From assembly GCF_947623445.1 (NCBI RefSeq), contig NC_135244.1:15562860-15626859 (forward strand): a stretch of DNA of 64,000 bases, written 5' to 3'. Below are positions 1-12,551 of the stretch, in pieces. How positions within the stretch are numbered: the first letter of the stretch is position 1; every line of letters begins with the position of its first letter. This DNA is from Clavelina lepadiformis. Its lineage: Eukaryota; Chordata; Ascidiacea; Aplousobranchia; Clavelinidae. A model generated the notes under the pieces. That model saw only the letters and a list, made by a program, of their open reading frames with translations, searched no databases and was not told the origin of the DNA. The translations under genes and the position numbers were made by a program.

Positions 1-2
1 AC

Positions 3-1319
3 CCTATTGCATACTCTATTCATTCCAGTAAATCTTTTCACGATTTTTATTTATACGATTATAAAACCATTCCAAGGCTTAGCGATGTGGATTACGAAAA
101 TCTAATAGCTAGCCCAAATTTTGTGGTGATTTTGTTCACTTTAGAATTCAATGCTAAATCATTGGCTGTGTTATCAATTTTTGCTGACATTCACAGAGAA
201 TACCAAGTGCTTGATCAGTTCTCACCACTACATCGGGTGGAATGCTATGATTGGCCAGACATATGTCAAAAGGTCGGGTTTACTACTTTTCCACAAATGG
301 TGTTTTATCACACAAATGGCCCAAGAGTTGCCCATGAATACAATGGAATGTGGACAAGTGCTGAAATGCAAAAGGGAATTAAGCTGCATTCTGTTGCATG
401 GCCTGTTGTTGTACATACAAAAATTGATTTATTAAACTTGCTCGAGGATAAAATTGACTACATGTTTGGTGTGTTTTTAACTGCGGATGCTAAACAAATG
501 TTCATGAAAGCCGCTCTTGACTGGAATCATCAATACTTGTTTGTTGTGGTTCAAGGAAATGCTGCATATTATTTTGAACATTTACTCGAGTCACGAAGCC
601 TGAAAGAAAACATTATTATTGGCAGATCTAATCGCACCTTTAAAACCTTCATACGATTTGCGTCAAATAATGATATTGTCAACTACTTAAACAATGCATT
701 CCGTGACGAGTTGTTTCAAGAATTAACTGTGTCTAACTTTGCTGAAATTATAGGCCACATGAAGAAATCACTGTTTATTCAATACAAAAATATAACAGCA
801 ATAGAAAATGAATCTGCTAATACTCTTTCAAAGCTGTTAACTGATTTTGCTTCTGTATACAAAGATTTGGCTAACTTTGTGTGGGTTGATATTTCTCCTG
901 GCTCACCAGGAGAATACATATATCTGATGCATACAGAAGGCAATGGTGATAATATACAAGTGGCTTTTCTAAATAATCAGAAAAACATTTCTCTTCAATC
1001 CTTCAACAAAATACTTGATCCCAATATTGTTGGCCAATGGATAGAGCGATGCCTTTCAGGAACAGCAAAAGTCTCATTCAATATGATTGTGCACAGCTGG
1101 GAGCCTCATTTACCTGGACATGATTATCTTCAGTACATGTTAAATGAAGGTATGCTACCAATAGATGAAAACAATGCCAAATATGGTGAGGAAGATCAGG
1201 AATTTAAGACTTTTCTGGGCCGCAGCTCATTTAAAACAGGGAAGTATTCTAGGGATGTACGCCAAGATCTGTTGGAAAGAGATTTTGAATATAGTCCTCT
1301 CAGTCGTGATGAATTATAA
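3..1319 (+). CDS. 3' exon of an ER-lumen thioredoxin-fold protein (TXNDC16/PDI-like), 5' partial
   Basis: The frame is open from base 3, with no ATG at the apparent start (base 87 is GTG), so the exon either runs off the left edge or begins at an acceptor-like CAG at 26-28. The stop is TAA at 1317-1319. The first third (about 100-420) looks like a thioredoxin fold: a strand NFVVILFTLEF, then NAKS where an active-site CxxC would sit, a cis-proline region TFPQMVFY, and a final helix. It is therefore probably redox-inactive. Weaker thioredoxin-like modules follow. Three N-glycosylation sequons (NRT, NIT, NIS) and the C-terminal RDEL, a KDEL-type retrieval signal, place it in the ER lumen. This multi-thioredoxin layout resembles TXNDC16 (ERp90); other non-catalytic PDI relatives are possible. 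I am sure of the class, not of the orthology. Confidence 0.75.
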   Translation, partial: PIAYSIHSSKSFHDFYLYDYKTIPRLSDVDYENLIASPNFVVILFTLEFNAKSLAVLSIFADIHREYQVLDQFSPLHRVECYDWPDICQKVGFTTFPQMVFYHTNGPRVAHEYNGMWTSAEMQKGIKLHSVAWPVVVHTKIDLLNLLEDKIDYMFGVFLTADAKQMFMKAALDWNHQYLFVVVQGNAAYYFEHLLESRSLKENIIIGRSNRTFKTFIRFASNNDIVNYLNNAFRDELFQELTVSNFAEIIGHMKKSLFIQYKNITAIENESANTLSKLLTDFASVYKDLANFVWVDISPGSPGEYIYLMHTEGNGDNIQVAFLNNQKNISLQSFNKILDPNIVGQWIERCLSGTAKVSFNMIVHSWEPHLPGHDYLQYMLNEGMLPIDENNAKYGEEDQEFKTFLGRSSFKTGKYSRDVRQDLLERDFEYSPLSRDEL

Positions 1320-1855
1320 ATGCTTTTTTAATGCCCATAGCCATGACAAGCTATTTGTTGCAGTTTACTGTCATTTTTTGATAGAGATTATGAGTTTTGT
1401 AGAATTCTTTTGTACTACTTTTGTACTTTAATTTTAATATTTCAACAATGCCACAAATCATATTTTCAGATGCTTTGAAGTTGTTTTCTTGTTTTGTAAG
1501 GAAGCACTATGGATTTTATATTTTTGCTCTTGTTTGGTAGTAGCAGCACTATTTGCATATTTGTTTACACAGAACGTTTACTTCATAATGTATTGTTTCT
1601 TTTGATACTACATACATTTTTTTCTTAGCAGTTTATTTCTATGGAAAAAAAAATCATGAAGCAAACATTTGAAGTCAGTTTCTTTATTTTGTTAAAAACT
1701 TTTACCGCTATATCATAACAACAATTTCAAGTAGACTGTAGCTGAAGTGTACGCCTACCACCTGCGCTTTATTAAAAAACAACAATACCGTACAATGTCT
1801 GTCTAGTACTCTAGTAAGTAGTTCACACAGTGCTTGCCAAAGTGAAATTCTCTTA

Positions 1856-1861
1856 AATAAA
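1856..1861 (+). terminator. Candidate poly(A) signal AATAAA for the thioredoxin-fold gene
   Basis: This is the first AATAAA after the stop codon at 1319, about 540 bases downstream. The 3' UTR would be AT-rich. It is a six-base motif in AT-rich DNA, so it may be chance. Confidence 0.3.
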
Positions 1862-3639
1862 CGGAAGTATTGATAATTAATTAATCTAACGTGTGCATGT
1901 TGTGTTTTCATCCTTTTTCAACTTGTTGAAACTTGAAACTTATCTAAAAGACAATTAATAGCAATAGAAAGGCAACAAAGAAAAATATTTCTCCATCTGT
2001 TGGTGTAAACGTGTTTGAAAGATTAACGTTAGTATTTATTCTGCCATGGCTTAATCATTTTTTCTTCTGAAAGAATTTTATGTTGTCAGCTCCAGATTTT
2101 TGCCCTTGTTGTTTGGTGACCATTTGTAAAACTATACTTGTCTTCACATGAACATAATTATGTGCATTTTTGCACAATTCAGTCTATTTCTAATTGTAAT
2201 ATATTGTGTCCTGTGATAATACTTGTTCCTTTGCGCTTTGTTTTAATAGAAAAAGTTTATACTGCAAAATTTGTTGTCAGTTATTGTTTTTTTTCGTTTT
2301 TTTGTCTAATGCCTTTTGTTTTTTCCACGTGCAGTATGGATTGATTTATAACGTGTATGTTGAAAGTACTGCTTTCTTTGATTGTAACGCTTTGCGCAAA
2401 TGTATGAGAGAAAAATAATCTCTTTTTCTTTTGTAACAGATTCAAATTGACTGAACGAGTTTTTCAAAGTTTATACACGAAAGTTATAATGCAAATGAAT
2501 TATTTCTAGCTTCGTTGTGTAAGAACTAACTATTTAAATAGTTAATAAAAAATACTTTGGAACAAATGGCGTTACTTCGTCTGAAAGTTCGCACTGTGCT
2601 CGAAATTAATTAATTTAATTTATGAATTTAAATTAACCAAAAGCTGAAACTCCTTTGATTAATCAATAGCTCAAACGTTTCCTCATTCCAGGCGACTCGC
2701 GTGCATAGTTGAAGCTTTCAGTTAGGAATTGTGGGAAAGACAATTAATTACAACGAAAATGCAGCAGCAATTACTTTTCGCTGCTCGAAAAATATTTTTT
2801 CGGTTTGGTGGTGTAAAGCTCGGTAGTTGAGAGATCAGTTTTTACGGCATCCTTCAGTTGCGTACAAAAACGATTGCTTGTTTCAAAATAATCCATAAAA
2901 CGGTCCATGTATTGGTTGCCTGAACATTCGGAAAGTCAATTGGGATATGTTGTTTATTTCCAAAAATCTAGACGAACGGTAATAGTTTTGTAAATATTTG
3001 TGTAGGTCTAGATGGCTCATAAAAGCCTCTTAACTTATTACAGTAACTTAGTTAACTGACTTCATTCATAGCGTTTTCTTAATGATGTGTATGCTATAAA
3101 CGTTAATTCGCCCTCTAAATACCAAGCCATCAAGTTAGCTTTTAAATTTATAAAGTGTTATACATCTTCAGTACCTGCTTACCCAAAACGCTATGACCTT
3201 TCCGAGTCCATACCTTTTCAGTTAATTCGACCGCTTTCCATAAATGTTGCGCTGTTATTGCTACAGATGTAGCAAGCTACACAGTCGTAAAAACAAAATA
3301 AATCGCATCTTTGTCTAAATTCATTAAATGTTGCGTTTTAATTTTCCAATTTTCGGTTTAGCTGTGGTTATATGAACATATCACATGAATGCATTGCTTG
3401 ATATTTGGCCTTCCAGGCTCATTGCATAATATAGAGAAACATTTATTTTTAAGTTTAACAAAAACTTTTTTTCTTGTTTGTACTGTATTATCGATTTTGT
3501 GAACGACAGCAATGTCATTCGTATTATACTGTAGAATATTTTTCAAAAAGTTTTGCGATGACGTAGCAGTTCTTTTGTTAGCAGTAGAAGTTCAAAAATA
3601 TTGACCGAAGTTTTATATGGATCGTTTCATTTGTAGTCT
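1862..3639. other. Intergenic, no gene recognised
   Basis: AT-rich DNA with only short chance reading frames and no recognisable protein similarity, RNA gene or mobile element. Confidence 0.5.
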
Positions 3640-4043
3640 ATCAATAGCCTGATATTTAATCCAACTGATTTGGAACGAAAGCCGCGAGAAGAAGATAAAA
3701 ATGAAAATAGCTGAGGTTTGAAATCAGAGATTAGAGTGATTAAGCTGTGTGAGGGCCAGCTAATAAGCGTAAATATTGTTTCGGTAAGTAGTAACGTTAT
3801 AATTTAACCTATATCTATTAGATAATTAACATAAATTTAGTAAAAAATTAATGTGAGATGTCTTAGCTTGATATCGCGTATACTTACGAAAATATCCATA
3901 ATTACGTATGTACACTTTTTTCTTTATTTCGGCTGTTTATTTTTGCAGACTATAACGCAAGGACCAAAAACAGCTGCATATTTTTTACAGGCCAAAAAAC
4001 TGATTAACTAAAAGATGTGTCCTCATAGCTACCTAATCGTAAA
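3640..4043 (+). other. Candidate small transcription unit A (two splice-like exons, no long ORF)
   Basis: A strong donor GTAAGTA begins at 3784. A T-rich tract and acceptor TTTTGCAG end at 3948, and a second donor GTAAGTA begins at 4044. The 95-base exon between them carries CCAAAAAACTGA and then AAAGATG, a context repeated in unit B. The reading frame from that ATG is only about ten codons unless spliced onward. This could be a non-coding RNA, the 5' part of a small-peptide gene, or coincidence. No product is recognised. Confidence 0.2.
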
Positions 4044-4049
4044 GTAAGT

Positions 4050-6785
4050 ATACATTAGCTGAAAAATTATTATAACTTATAAACTGAATTTAAGTTATGG
4101 GTTCAAATGCATGTTTAAGAAGCTCTTCTTTCGAAACATTTCTTTTGAACGTTTTCTAGGCCCCCATCTCAAATTTAAGTGATCAGTGGCATTGACAGTG
4201 CTATGAAGAATATGAAGGGTTTTCAATCCGAGTTTTTCCCTTTGACTTTTAAAACTTTTGTCAACCTTTAGTAACTTATATAGCCTAGCCTTCATGGTGA
4301 TGCTATAAATATCAAATTTTTTAAAGTTAAGTCATATTGACATAATTGATTATAAATATTGTGATTTGGTGTAAACATTGGAATAGATGTTAGTAAATGT
4401 CTACTGCAAAGAGTGTATTGTTTATTAAAAATGTATAGATAGATTTTTTTCGTGTTTCTTTTGTGTGAATCGTAACTTTTTTCTACTAATCGTATACTTT
4501 TACCCAAAGTGAACTTCAGAAGAATTATAGATGAACGTTCCTTATACAATAGTGTACAAAAATGTTCTATGTGATTTGGTTTCGTACGTTACTTTTCTTT
4601 ATTAAGAAAAATAAAATATCACCAGCATTTTCAGACACAAAACATCACCAACAGCAGCAATGGTAATTGTAGTCATGCAATCATAGTCATGTCATGCATA
4701 TTACGTTATTGCCTATTTCATCATATTTTTAGATCACGTGGTTTTGACTTATGTGTACAGTATAGTAACAGACATTACTTTCTCAACTCAAACATATAGG
4801 TCTTCGTCCTACGCTTTAATTCAAACTTTGAGGGAGTGTAGTTTGGGTTTTTGAGAACATTACATTTGGTGAAGTCACAACACAGCTATCATTTACTGTT
4901 AGCTATACATTGGCTGTACTTTTCGGTAATGAGAGTACACTTCTTGTAAGTAGGCTTTACATTAAAACACGACTAATGTTTTTGTTGCATCTTTTCAAAT
5001 TTATAACTGAAATGCGGGCTTATATCAGGTGTTTCTGGATCGGACTATATTTCTTACTTATCGATCTAAGTTATATTTTGCACAATTGTTGGTGAAACGT
5101 TGGCTGCGTTATAAACTTGTTTTCGAATCCGCAAAATATAAGAAGTTGCATTTGTTTCCATCATTATATCGTTGTGGAAAGATTAAACAGACTGGGTTGA
5201 TAATAAGGTCATTTATATACATTTCTTAGTTTCTTGAAGGTTGATAACACGTGAAAACTTTAAAACTGGTAGGTGACATAGTCTTTAATTGAAAGACGAA
5301 GTTTTTGATGAAATTCAAGTTTTGGTAATTAAGTTCTATATGGTGAATACAGCAGTGATATCTAGTGCATGAGTTCAGGATGCTGTCTTCGCTTGGCTCA
5401 AATTAATTCCACCAATGGAACAAAATCATGCATAGCCTACTAGAACAACATCTTCACTGAATAAAATCCGACCAAGAGATAAATATTACCATGTTCATTC
5501 TGAATTCATTATCCATGTGATGCATTTGTTTTGCTATTGATGTGGAAACGCCTCCCCATAAAATGTTTATAGTTGGTAGAGGTGGTCTTGTGCCAAGGCT
5601 ACGCAGTCATGACTTTTCATAACAAATATTACTTCATTTCTTGTCAACTTATAAAGAAATGATTGGATCGAATGTTAATCGAAAACATGTTTTCAGCTAT
5701 TGGGCGAAGAAAAATTTTTTGTTTGCTGTTATCTTTACATACTGACGATTGCTAGGTAACTGATTGTGTAAGACTTTGCAAAGGTCAAAGAAAAGATTCT
5801 TGCAATAGCAAAGTAGTCTTTTGTAGACTGTAACATCGATAATATTGACCGATGTTTCATAGACATACTCTGACGTGGAAGTTGTTAAATATTATGTTCC
5901 AATATTGGATTCAAGTCCGATTATAAAACGCGATTACATTGTCTACAAAAATCTTAAGCAAACATAACTTTGCTCGGTTAGCAAAATCATCATCAAACTT
6001 GTTTTTAAACGTAGACTTGTTTTTAGATGGAGATTAGACGGAGATTAAATTCTATAACCGCTATGTATTTATCTTACAGCTGTTGTTTGACTCCACTGTG
6101 CGAGCAAAAAACAAAAACAAAAAACAAACAAAACAAACAACAATAAAATTATTCTTTAAAATTACGATTTGATTAACGGGTGAATGCTGAATTTATTGTG
6201 TGAAAGCAAATGTTTTGTTTAGCGAAAAAACTGCGCAACGCTTACAAAAAATGGAAAACATTCAGCTTGCCCTTTAGCATCATCCTGTCATTAACGTTAT
6301 ATACTTTTCAGAATTTAATCTCGCCTTCCAGTATCAGTCGAATAAGCAATGCAAGACGATATAACTTTTTAACGAGAAATGAAAAAATAAATACAGTATC
6401 TGCCTTTAATATATAGTAATATGTTTTAAATTACTAAAGGTGGGAGGAAGTTTATTAAAAAATGTTTGTGCAGTCAGTTGTAGAAAAATGGATTGTATTA
6501 TTAGGATTAATTTTGAAAATAGAAAACTTTCGAAACGAGAAAACATGTTCTTAAAATTTCACTGAGCAAAATAAAATATTTTTTGTTATTTCATTTTTAT
6601 ACCCATTGTTAAATTTATTTACGTCATCAACAGCGTCAACGTTTTTCTTCTAATATTTTACACAAAAGAGTTCCTGAAATGACGTTGTAGCCTTTTGTGT
6701 TACTAGGTGTCAACACTGTGTTCATAACTATATTGTTTACTTTGGTTTTCGTTTTATTACATGAAATAAAATTGAGCGAACTGTA
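4050..6785. other. Intergenic, no gene recognised
   Basis: AT-rich sequence without recognisable coding similarity. A low-complexity A-rich tract built of CAAAA/CAAA words lies at about 6105-6150. Confidence 0.5.
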
Positions 6786-6791
6786 AAAACG

Positions 6792-6799
6792 TATATAAG
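6792..6799 (+). promoter_or_regulatory. TATA-box-like sequence upstream of candidate unit B
   Basis: TATATAAG lies about 75 bases before a strong splice donor (GTAAGTA at 6869). The spacing allows a short first exon starting about 30 bases downstream of the box. There is no other evidence for transcription. Confidence 0.3.
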
Positions 6800-6819
6800 G
6801 AAGATTGGTTTGAATTAAT

Positions 6820-8284
6820 TTTCAGTGATTGAAGATATTGTGAGAAGATTCAAAAACATCGTTTGTCTGTAAGTATAAATCTACATTAATTTTATTAAAT
6901 CTTTAAAAGATGAAACTAATAATTTTATGTAGTTAAAACGTTTCACTTAGTATTGCTCAAATGATTCATAAGGAAAAATTGTGGTCATACACTGAGTAAA
7001 AATAGCAGCTTGTACATATATAGTAATTTTAGTTTAATTTATGGTTGTAAATGTTTCTTTTTCAGCTAACGAGTTCTCTAAGAATTTAAAAACTCTAAAT
7101 ACACTTTCACATTGACATCAAACAACCAAAAAACTGAAAGATGGCTTTTCCTCCCGACGTGGTCATCATAATTGTTACAAAATAAACCATCATATGAAGT
7201 AAGTGGAAGCTGTTCTTTTAACTCTTGCAAATGTTGAAGTGAAATTACGATTGTAATAAAAACTATTTTAAATGAAAGAACATGTTTTCTTCTGGTTGTT
7301 TCAATATATGTTCATTGCACTTGTATTAGTATTTCATTCTTTAATAGTTTTTCAAAGGCATTTTATTTTAATTTTCAGGTTTAAAATTGTGTCGCTCAAC
7401 CGAAGATTATACGATTTAAATCAATCTTTGCAATTTTCAAAACTTATAATTTTAAAATAATTTAGTAGTACTTGGCGTTCTTAAATTTTATAAAATGTTT
7501 TATCGAGAACAATATGTGCATAACTACATTTGGTATATGTAATACAAATTTTTTGAAATAGGGTATATGCTGTCATTACTGCTCTTTTATTATGACAAAA
7601 AATAGGCTGTACGTATTCGCTACCCGCAAACCTGCTTCTAAAGTAACGGTGCAAACCAACTGAGTAAATTCAATCAATTCAGTGAATTCACACGTTAAGA
7701 TTTAGAAAGTGTGCAGTTTTTAAAGACACTGTTTCGCGGCCATAAGCTGATAGACGGACATATTACATTAGTAAATCATAAAAAAAAACAAGCAAAAACA
7801 AAAATACAGAACAAAAACAGTATTAAATAGTTGGTTGTTCATATTATTCACTTTACTTTTTTTTGTTTTTCTGTGCTTTGCTTGCTACTCACAGAAACTG
7901 AAGATGCCGCCTTTATATCAAAATTTATTTCTTCGCGAACCAATAGTGTCTGAAAAACTCGTAAACTCACTTCAATTTGTTCTGAAAAAAAAAACACAAA
8001 TTAACGAAACAGCAGGATCCACCTCGAATGTAGGGGAATCTTGAATATATCTACAGCTATAAGTTATATGTTAATACATTGTTCTGTAAATGTTTACGTA
8101 AGAGCGTCATACTATGTTTAATTCAAAGGATTTAGCAAACAAATTGCCCTAATAGGCTTGTAAAAAATATATAGTCTTTCTGCCGGGTTGCGTATGTTAT
8201 GATCTCTTCAAACAAAATTTTCAATTGTATTTTCTTACTTTATACATCAATATGCTAATTGTGCAAGAAAAAAGTACTAATAAA
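6820..8284 (+). other. Candidate small spliced transcription unit B
   Basis: Signals in order are: a TATA-like box (6792-6799), a donor at 6869, a T-rich tract and acceptor TTTTTCAG ending at 7065, an exon 7066-7198 with GAAAGATG at 7137-7143, a donor GTAAGTG at 7199, a possible acceptor TTTTCAG ending near 7378, a very strong polypyrimidine tract and acceptor ending at 7894, and AATAAA at 8279-8284. The ATG at 7141 opens only 14 codons (7141-7185). The last putative exon contains a 46-codon ATG frame (7904-8044) encoding a basic, unrecognised peptide starting MPPLYQNLF. This could be a lncRNA, a small-peptide gene or chance. The splice signals are better than the coding evidence. Confidence 0.25.
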
Positions 8285-10160
8285 GCCTATATATAGCTTA
8301 CACGATTTAAAACATGCATGATTGGGTGCTTTATTCGAGACAATCTACCAGCTCGGTTTCGTAAAATAATAAAGGTCACAACCTAAAAGGATATAACTTA
8401 ACCTATGCAACAATTGATGTACGATCATATAATATATATTAAAAAGTTTTTCTTCTTTTTCTAATGAACATATGACGTTTTCGAGAACCCTGCTCAAATA
8501 CTTCTAGAATCAAACGATAGTTGTCGTAAAACGTGGAACACTTTTAAAGAAAACGTTCAAAGCGACAAAAGCATTCGTCCTAAACGTATGTGATATATTA
8601 AAAGACAGTTTTGTAATAAAAGTGTTTTTGCAGCAATTTTTTATTGCGCGTGAAGGTTTATTGCAAACGTCTCATAAAAATGTAAATACCAAACAAAGAG
8701 TTTTAGTCATAAATCTATAAATGTATGAGTGTAAATTTTACAGAAATTACATTTCTATTGTTGTCGTTAGTTTTATCGTTTAAAAATTACTGTTTTACAG
8801 CCACATAAATCAGATTGCCTGTAGATACTACATTGAGAAAACTATGAGTTGGCGTCGAAGTTTAAAAGTCGTTCAACTTTCACCTTAAAAATAAAATAAA
8901 TTCTACATCGCAAGTCCTCGAAATTCTACAATAGTACAATATTTACTTTCACAGCAATAAACGTAGAAATATTTGATTCAAAGAATTTCTAGCTCCTCGT
9001 AAATTGCAAAAAAACTGATAAACTTATTATAAAATTTTCCGCCTATTGTGCAGAATTTTGAGTCAATTTCGGGGTAACCCTAAATATTTAATGTGATAAA
9101 ACCATTTTTCTAACTTACTGCAGAAATGTAATTGAATGTTTACATTTGGGATAGAACAATCCTGTATAATTTTTACCTATCATGAAATTTCACAGGCATG
9201 TATTCCTCTATTTACTCAATTTGAAATACTTAACTTAGATTTATTTGAAAAACAACATATATTTAAATTATAGAAACAAAAACAGTGAAAAGTGGCAACA
9301 TGAGGTTGCAACATTAACGACCTACTGTAGTTATTGCACCATATGTTATGTAAGAGTATTACGATTATTTGTACCAAAAGCATTTTCGGCTCCCACAGCG
9401 CATTCTATTTGTTGATATCTAAACTAAACGAACTATTACAAGCGTAAAATGTCATGACCTAAATTTGTATGAAAGTTTTTATAACGATATTCATGAAACT
9501 GGGAGATAGCTAGTCTAAATAAGTTAGTAAGTGCAACAAGATATTACACTGTTTCGATTTCTCTTCCGTTTACCATCGTTTATAATTCCTCCTAAACCCG
9601 AGGGTAGCAGCAAGTTATTATCATATATTAATTATCCTTTATTTGCTGCTTCAAACATTGTAATATTTTAGTTAGTTTAAACTTTTGGAAAAACATTAAA
9701 ACTTCCCCTATATTATGCCTTCTGTCTGGTGAAAGCAATAGTTAAAATTATCCTAACAACGAATACAATTGCAGGTTTGTATAATGTATACTGATATACT
9801 AATCAATGGTTATATAAAACATAAACTTTAGACTTGGTATAAATTGGCCTATATTCCGAGATCACAATAGGCTAATACTAAAAATAATACGATCAAAATT
9901 TTAAATCCAAGTGAATAATTTGTAATGTAATTGGACACAAAGTCGATATCGAAAGTAGACTTTTGTTTATAGTTTGCTGAAATCTTTATTGAGGCATGCG
10001 TTAGGTTAGTAAATGCACCTGGCCCAAGACTTGATCCAATAAACGCAATAAAAGCTTGTAAACCTGTGCTGACCTCTTAAACAAACTCAGTTTCAGCGAG
10101 AGTTTGTTGAAAGGTTTGCAGACTTTCATAACGGTCGGTTAATATTGCTTACTGGTCACG
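8285..10160. other. Intergenic, no gene recognised
   Basis: AT-rich, with stop codons frequent in all frames. Nothing was recognised. Confidence 0.5.
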
Positions 10161-10164
10161 AAAA

Positions 10165-10588
10165 TATATAAATTAACATCGAAATATTTTATCGGTTTTC
10201 CAGTCTTTATATTTGCATCCAATTTGTTTAGATCCTATTTTTGTACAAATGTAAGTATTTTGCTTCAACAAGTTTTATTACATAAATGTTTTCAAAATTA
10301 AACGTGCAATAAAGGCAAAACTAAAAAAAAAATATTGACAGTTGAAACGGGTTTCATAATCTTTTGGCTGAATCACACTCATCATCGGACGAATTCTGCA
10401 ATTAATTATTAAATAAAATAGCAACTTATGTAAAACGATTAAAACGATTATTATAGATTCAAAATTTGCTTGGGCTAAAAACTAAGGACTTTCCTGATTA
10501 ATTGCCATTGATTGATTGGTTGCTTTATTTTTCATTAGACTTTTTATATCATATAAACTTCATTTGTCAACACGGCAGAAACATATGA
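10165..10588 (+). other. Candidate transcription unit C (TATA-like box, donor, second exon)
   Basis: A TATA-like ATATATAAAT near 10165 is followed by a donor GTAAGTA at 10251. A T-rich tract with ATTAG near 10536 is followed by CATATGAA and GTGAGC at about 10583-10592; the same CATATGAA precedes the second donor of unit B. The resemblance to units A and B is loose, and no protein is recognised. Confidence 0.15.
10341..10407. repeat. Diverged dispersed repeat, copy 1 (partner at 11111-11175)
   Basis: The stretch around ACGGGTTTCATAATC and TTTGGCTGAATCA recurs at 11111-11175 as ACGGGTTCCATAAC and TTCTGGCTGGATCA, followed in both by GATTCTGCAA or ATTCTGCAA. The two are in the same orientation about 770 bases apart. 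The family is unknown. Confidence 0.45.
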
Positions 10589-11110
10589 AGTGAGCGTAAT
10601 TTTAAAATATTTCACCAAACTTTAGCCTACTTTCTTTGGTAATCTTCAAAGGAACAATGTTGATAGCTGGCTCCACTTTGTTTCCGTCGGTGTAACATGT
10701 TGATGAAATCAAACCACGTTTTAAATATTCCAAAGTTTGCATCCTAGAAGGATCTGCTTATCGAAAGTGTCATATGAAACAACTAGGATTTTTGAGGGGT
10801 TGTGGATCACTGCCTAAAACATGTCAAACATTAATCGATTATCGAAATGTCATTTTTAACCTTATCTATAGTGATAATGGTGGGTGTATCTTTGTATTAA
10901 ATGGCGTCTGTTTGTCAACGCGCCTGTCAACAAATCTTGACCAACCAAAGACAGATGATGCATAGATCTTTACTGCCCTCTTGCGAAAGGATCGCTTACA
11001 CTTTTTGCGCAAAAGTTATGGAGGATTTTAGTTTTTTCGACGTCTTCCTGTTGTTTTGAACAATCTATAAATTACATTGAAACAATATATTGATTTTCAA
11101 CTTTTATTCA

Positions 11111-11175
11111 ACTTCAACGGGTTCCATAACTTTCTGGCTGGATCATATCAAATTTTATGTGATTCTGCAAAAATA
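11111..11175. repeat. Diverged dispersed repeat, copy 2 (partner at 10341-10407)
   Basis: This is the second copy of the short diverged repeat at 10341-10407. Nothing else was recognised between here and the SUCLG2 terminal exon at 12552. Confidence 0.45.
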
Positions 11176-12103
11176 GTTTTGATTAAATTGACTTACAAAA
11201 CGGTTATTGTAATCCACATATAGGCTAGTACGAAAATATGGCAATTGTCAATTCAGCAAAAACCTATAAGCGTTATTCCATTGTAATCCCTTAGGTTTAT
11301 CAAACATCCCAGAAGTTAGAGATAAACAGCCATTTAAGCATTTTTTAAATCATGAGGATGATTATAACAAAATTATCCAGAAACCATTTGCAAAATGAAC
11401 AGCCTGCATTCTCTTCAGACTGAATTAGTTCTAAGCTTGTTAGTAATCATGGTTTAAATTGTTTAAATAAATTAGTTAATAGTTGGCCTATATGCATAGT
11501 ATAGTAGTTAATTACAGGCGTTGAATTGATAGAAAACAACTAGACTTCTGCGTACAGGTATTCAAACCTACTTTTAGTATCATTTCTTTTAACGGAAGCA
11601 CAGGCTATAGCTTGCGTCACCAATCACCACCCACACGGGCTCAGTGAAACAGTTTATTTTTAATAAAACCTTGCGCGGTTGCGGAAAACAAGTGGTGCGT
11701 TTCCTATCCGTATGTATTTTATTATACTGAGTACGAATATAAGACGATTGCGCATTTGTTATGTCCACATTCTAATGCAGTCAAAACATAGCAGTACAGC
11801 TTAATGTAAATAATAAAAGTTCATTGAACGTTACTTGTGCAATCTTTCCCTCACTTGAATGAAAACTAATACTTCAACAGCTACAATGCCTAACTTTACC
11901 CTAAGCTCATTTTTAAAATCCCTGTTTAGAGATATTTACCCTGGTGCTTTAGGTAGCCTATGTGCCAGATATAGAGTCTCACAAACCATGGACCTGGTAA
12001 CACCAATGCAAACCGTTCGGTGTTGTCCAACATTATGACCTGGTTAACAGCCTCTATGAACTGCTTTGCAACAAAGTTTAAGACAAAATAGTTACTCTTT
12101 AAA

Positions 12104-12109
12104 TTTATT
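12104..12109 (-). terminator. Candidate poly(A) signal for SUCLG2
   Basis: AATAAA on the minus strand, about 440 bases past the SUCLG2 stop codon. It is plausible by position only. Confidence 0.25.
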
Positions 12110-12551
12110 AAAGCACGAGACCATGTTCAAGAAACACGATATAAGATGTCGGTGATTCAATGAAAAGTTGTGTCAGTATTAAGATGTGTCCGCTGTCTTC
12201 AAACAATATACAGATACCACAAATCACAAGCATTATCAAAATCAAGAAAGGGCTGATATTTCATGTTATCTTTTTGGTAAATAACGTCAGTTTTTCATTT
12301 TTAAGGGAGCAGTGTGTTGGGCTAATTGCTAAAATAACACGATCGCTATTCGATGGAAAGTTTTAAAATTTTTAGCCTTATAACTAAAACAATGCATAAT
12401 TACAACTAACAAATGATATCTCATTGTAGATTAGCTATCAAAAACATTAAAAATGCAGTTGGATGAGTTGCAAATTACAGACAAGGCAATAAATAACGTC
12501 ATCAAATGCAAACCTTTGCAAGCGATAAGAGATATTATGCAGTAAGCTCGA

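Noticed and set aside
228..416. Open frames overlapping the thioredoxin-fold exon on other frames and strand (151-435, 228-416, 1165-1431)
   Set aside because: They are shadows of a longer frame with clear domain features and have no similarity of their own.
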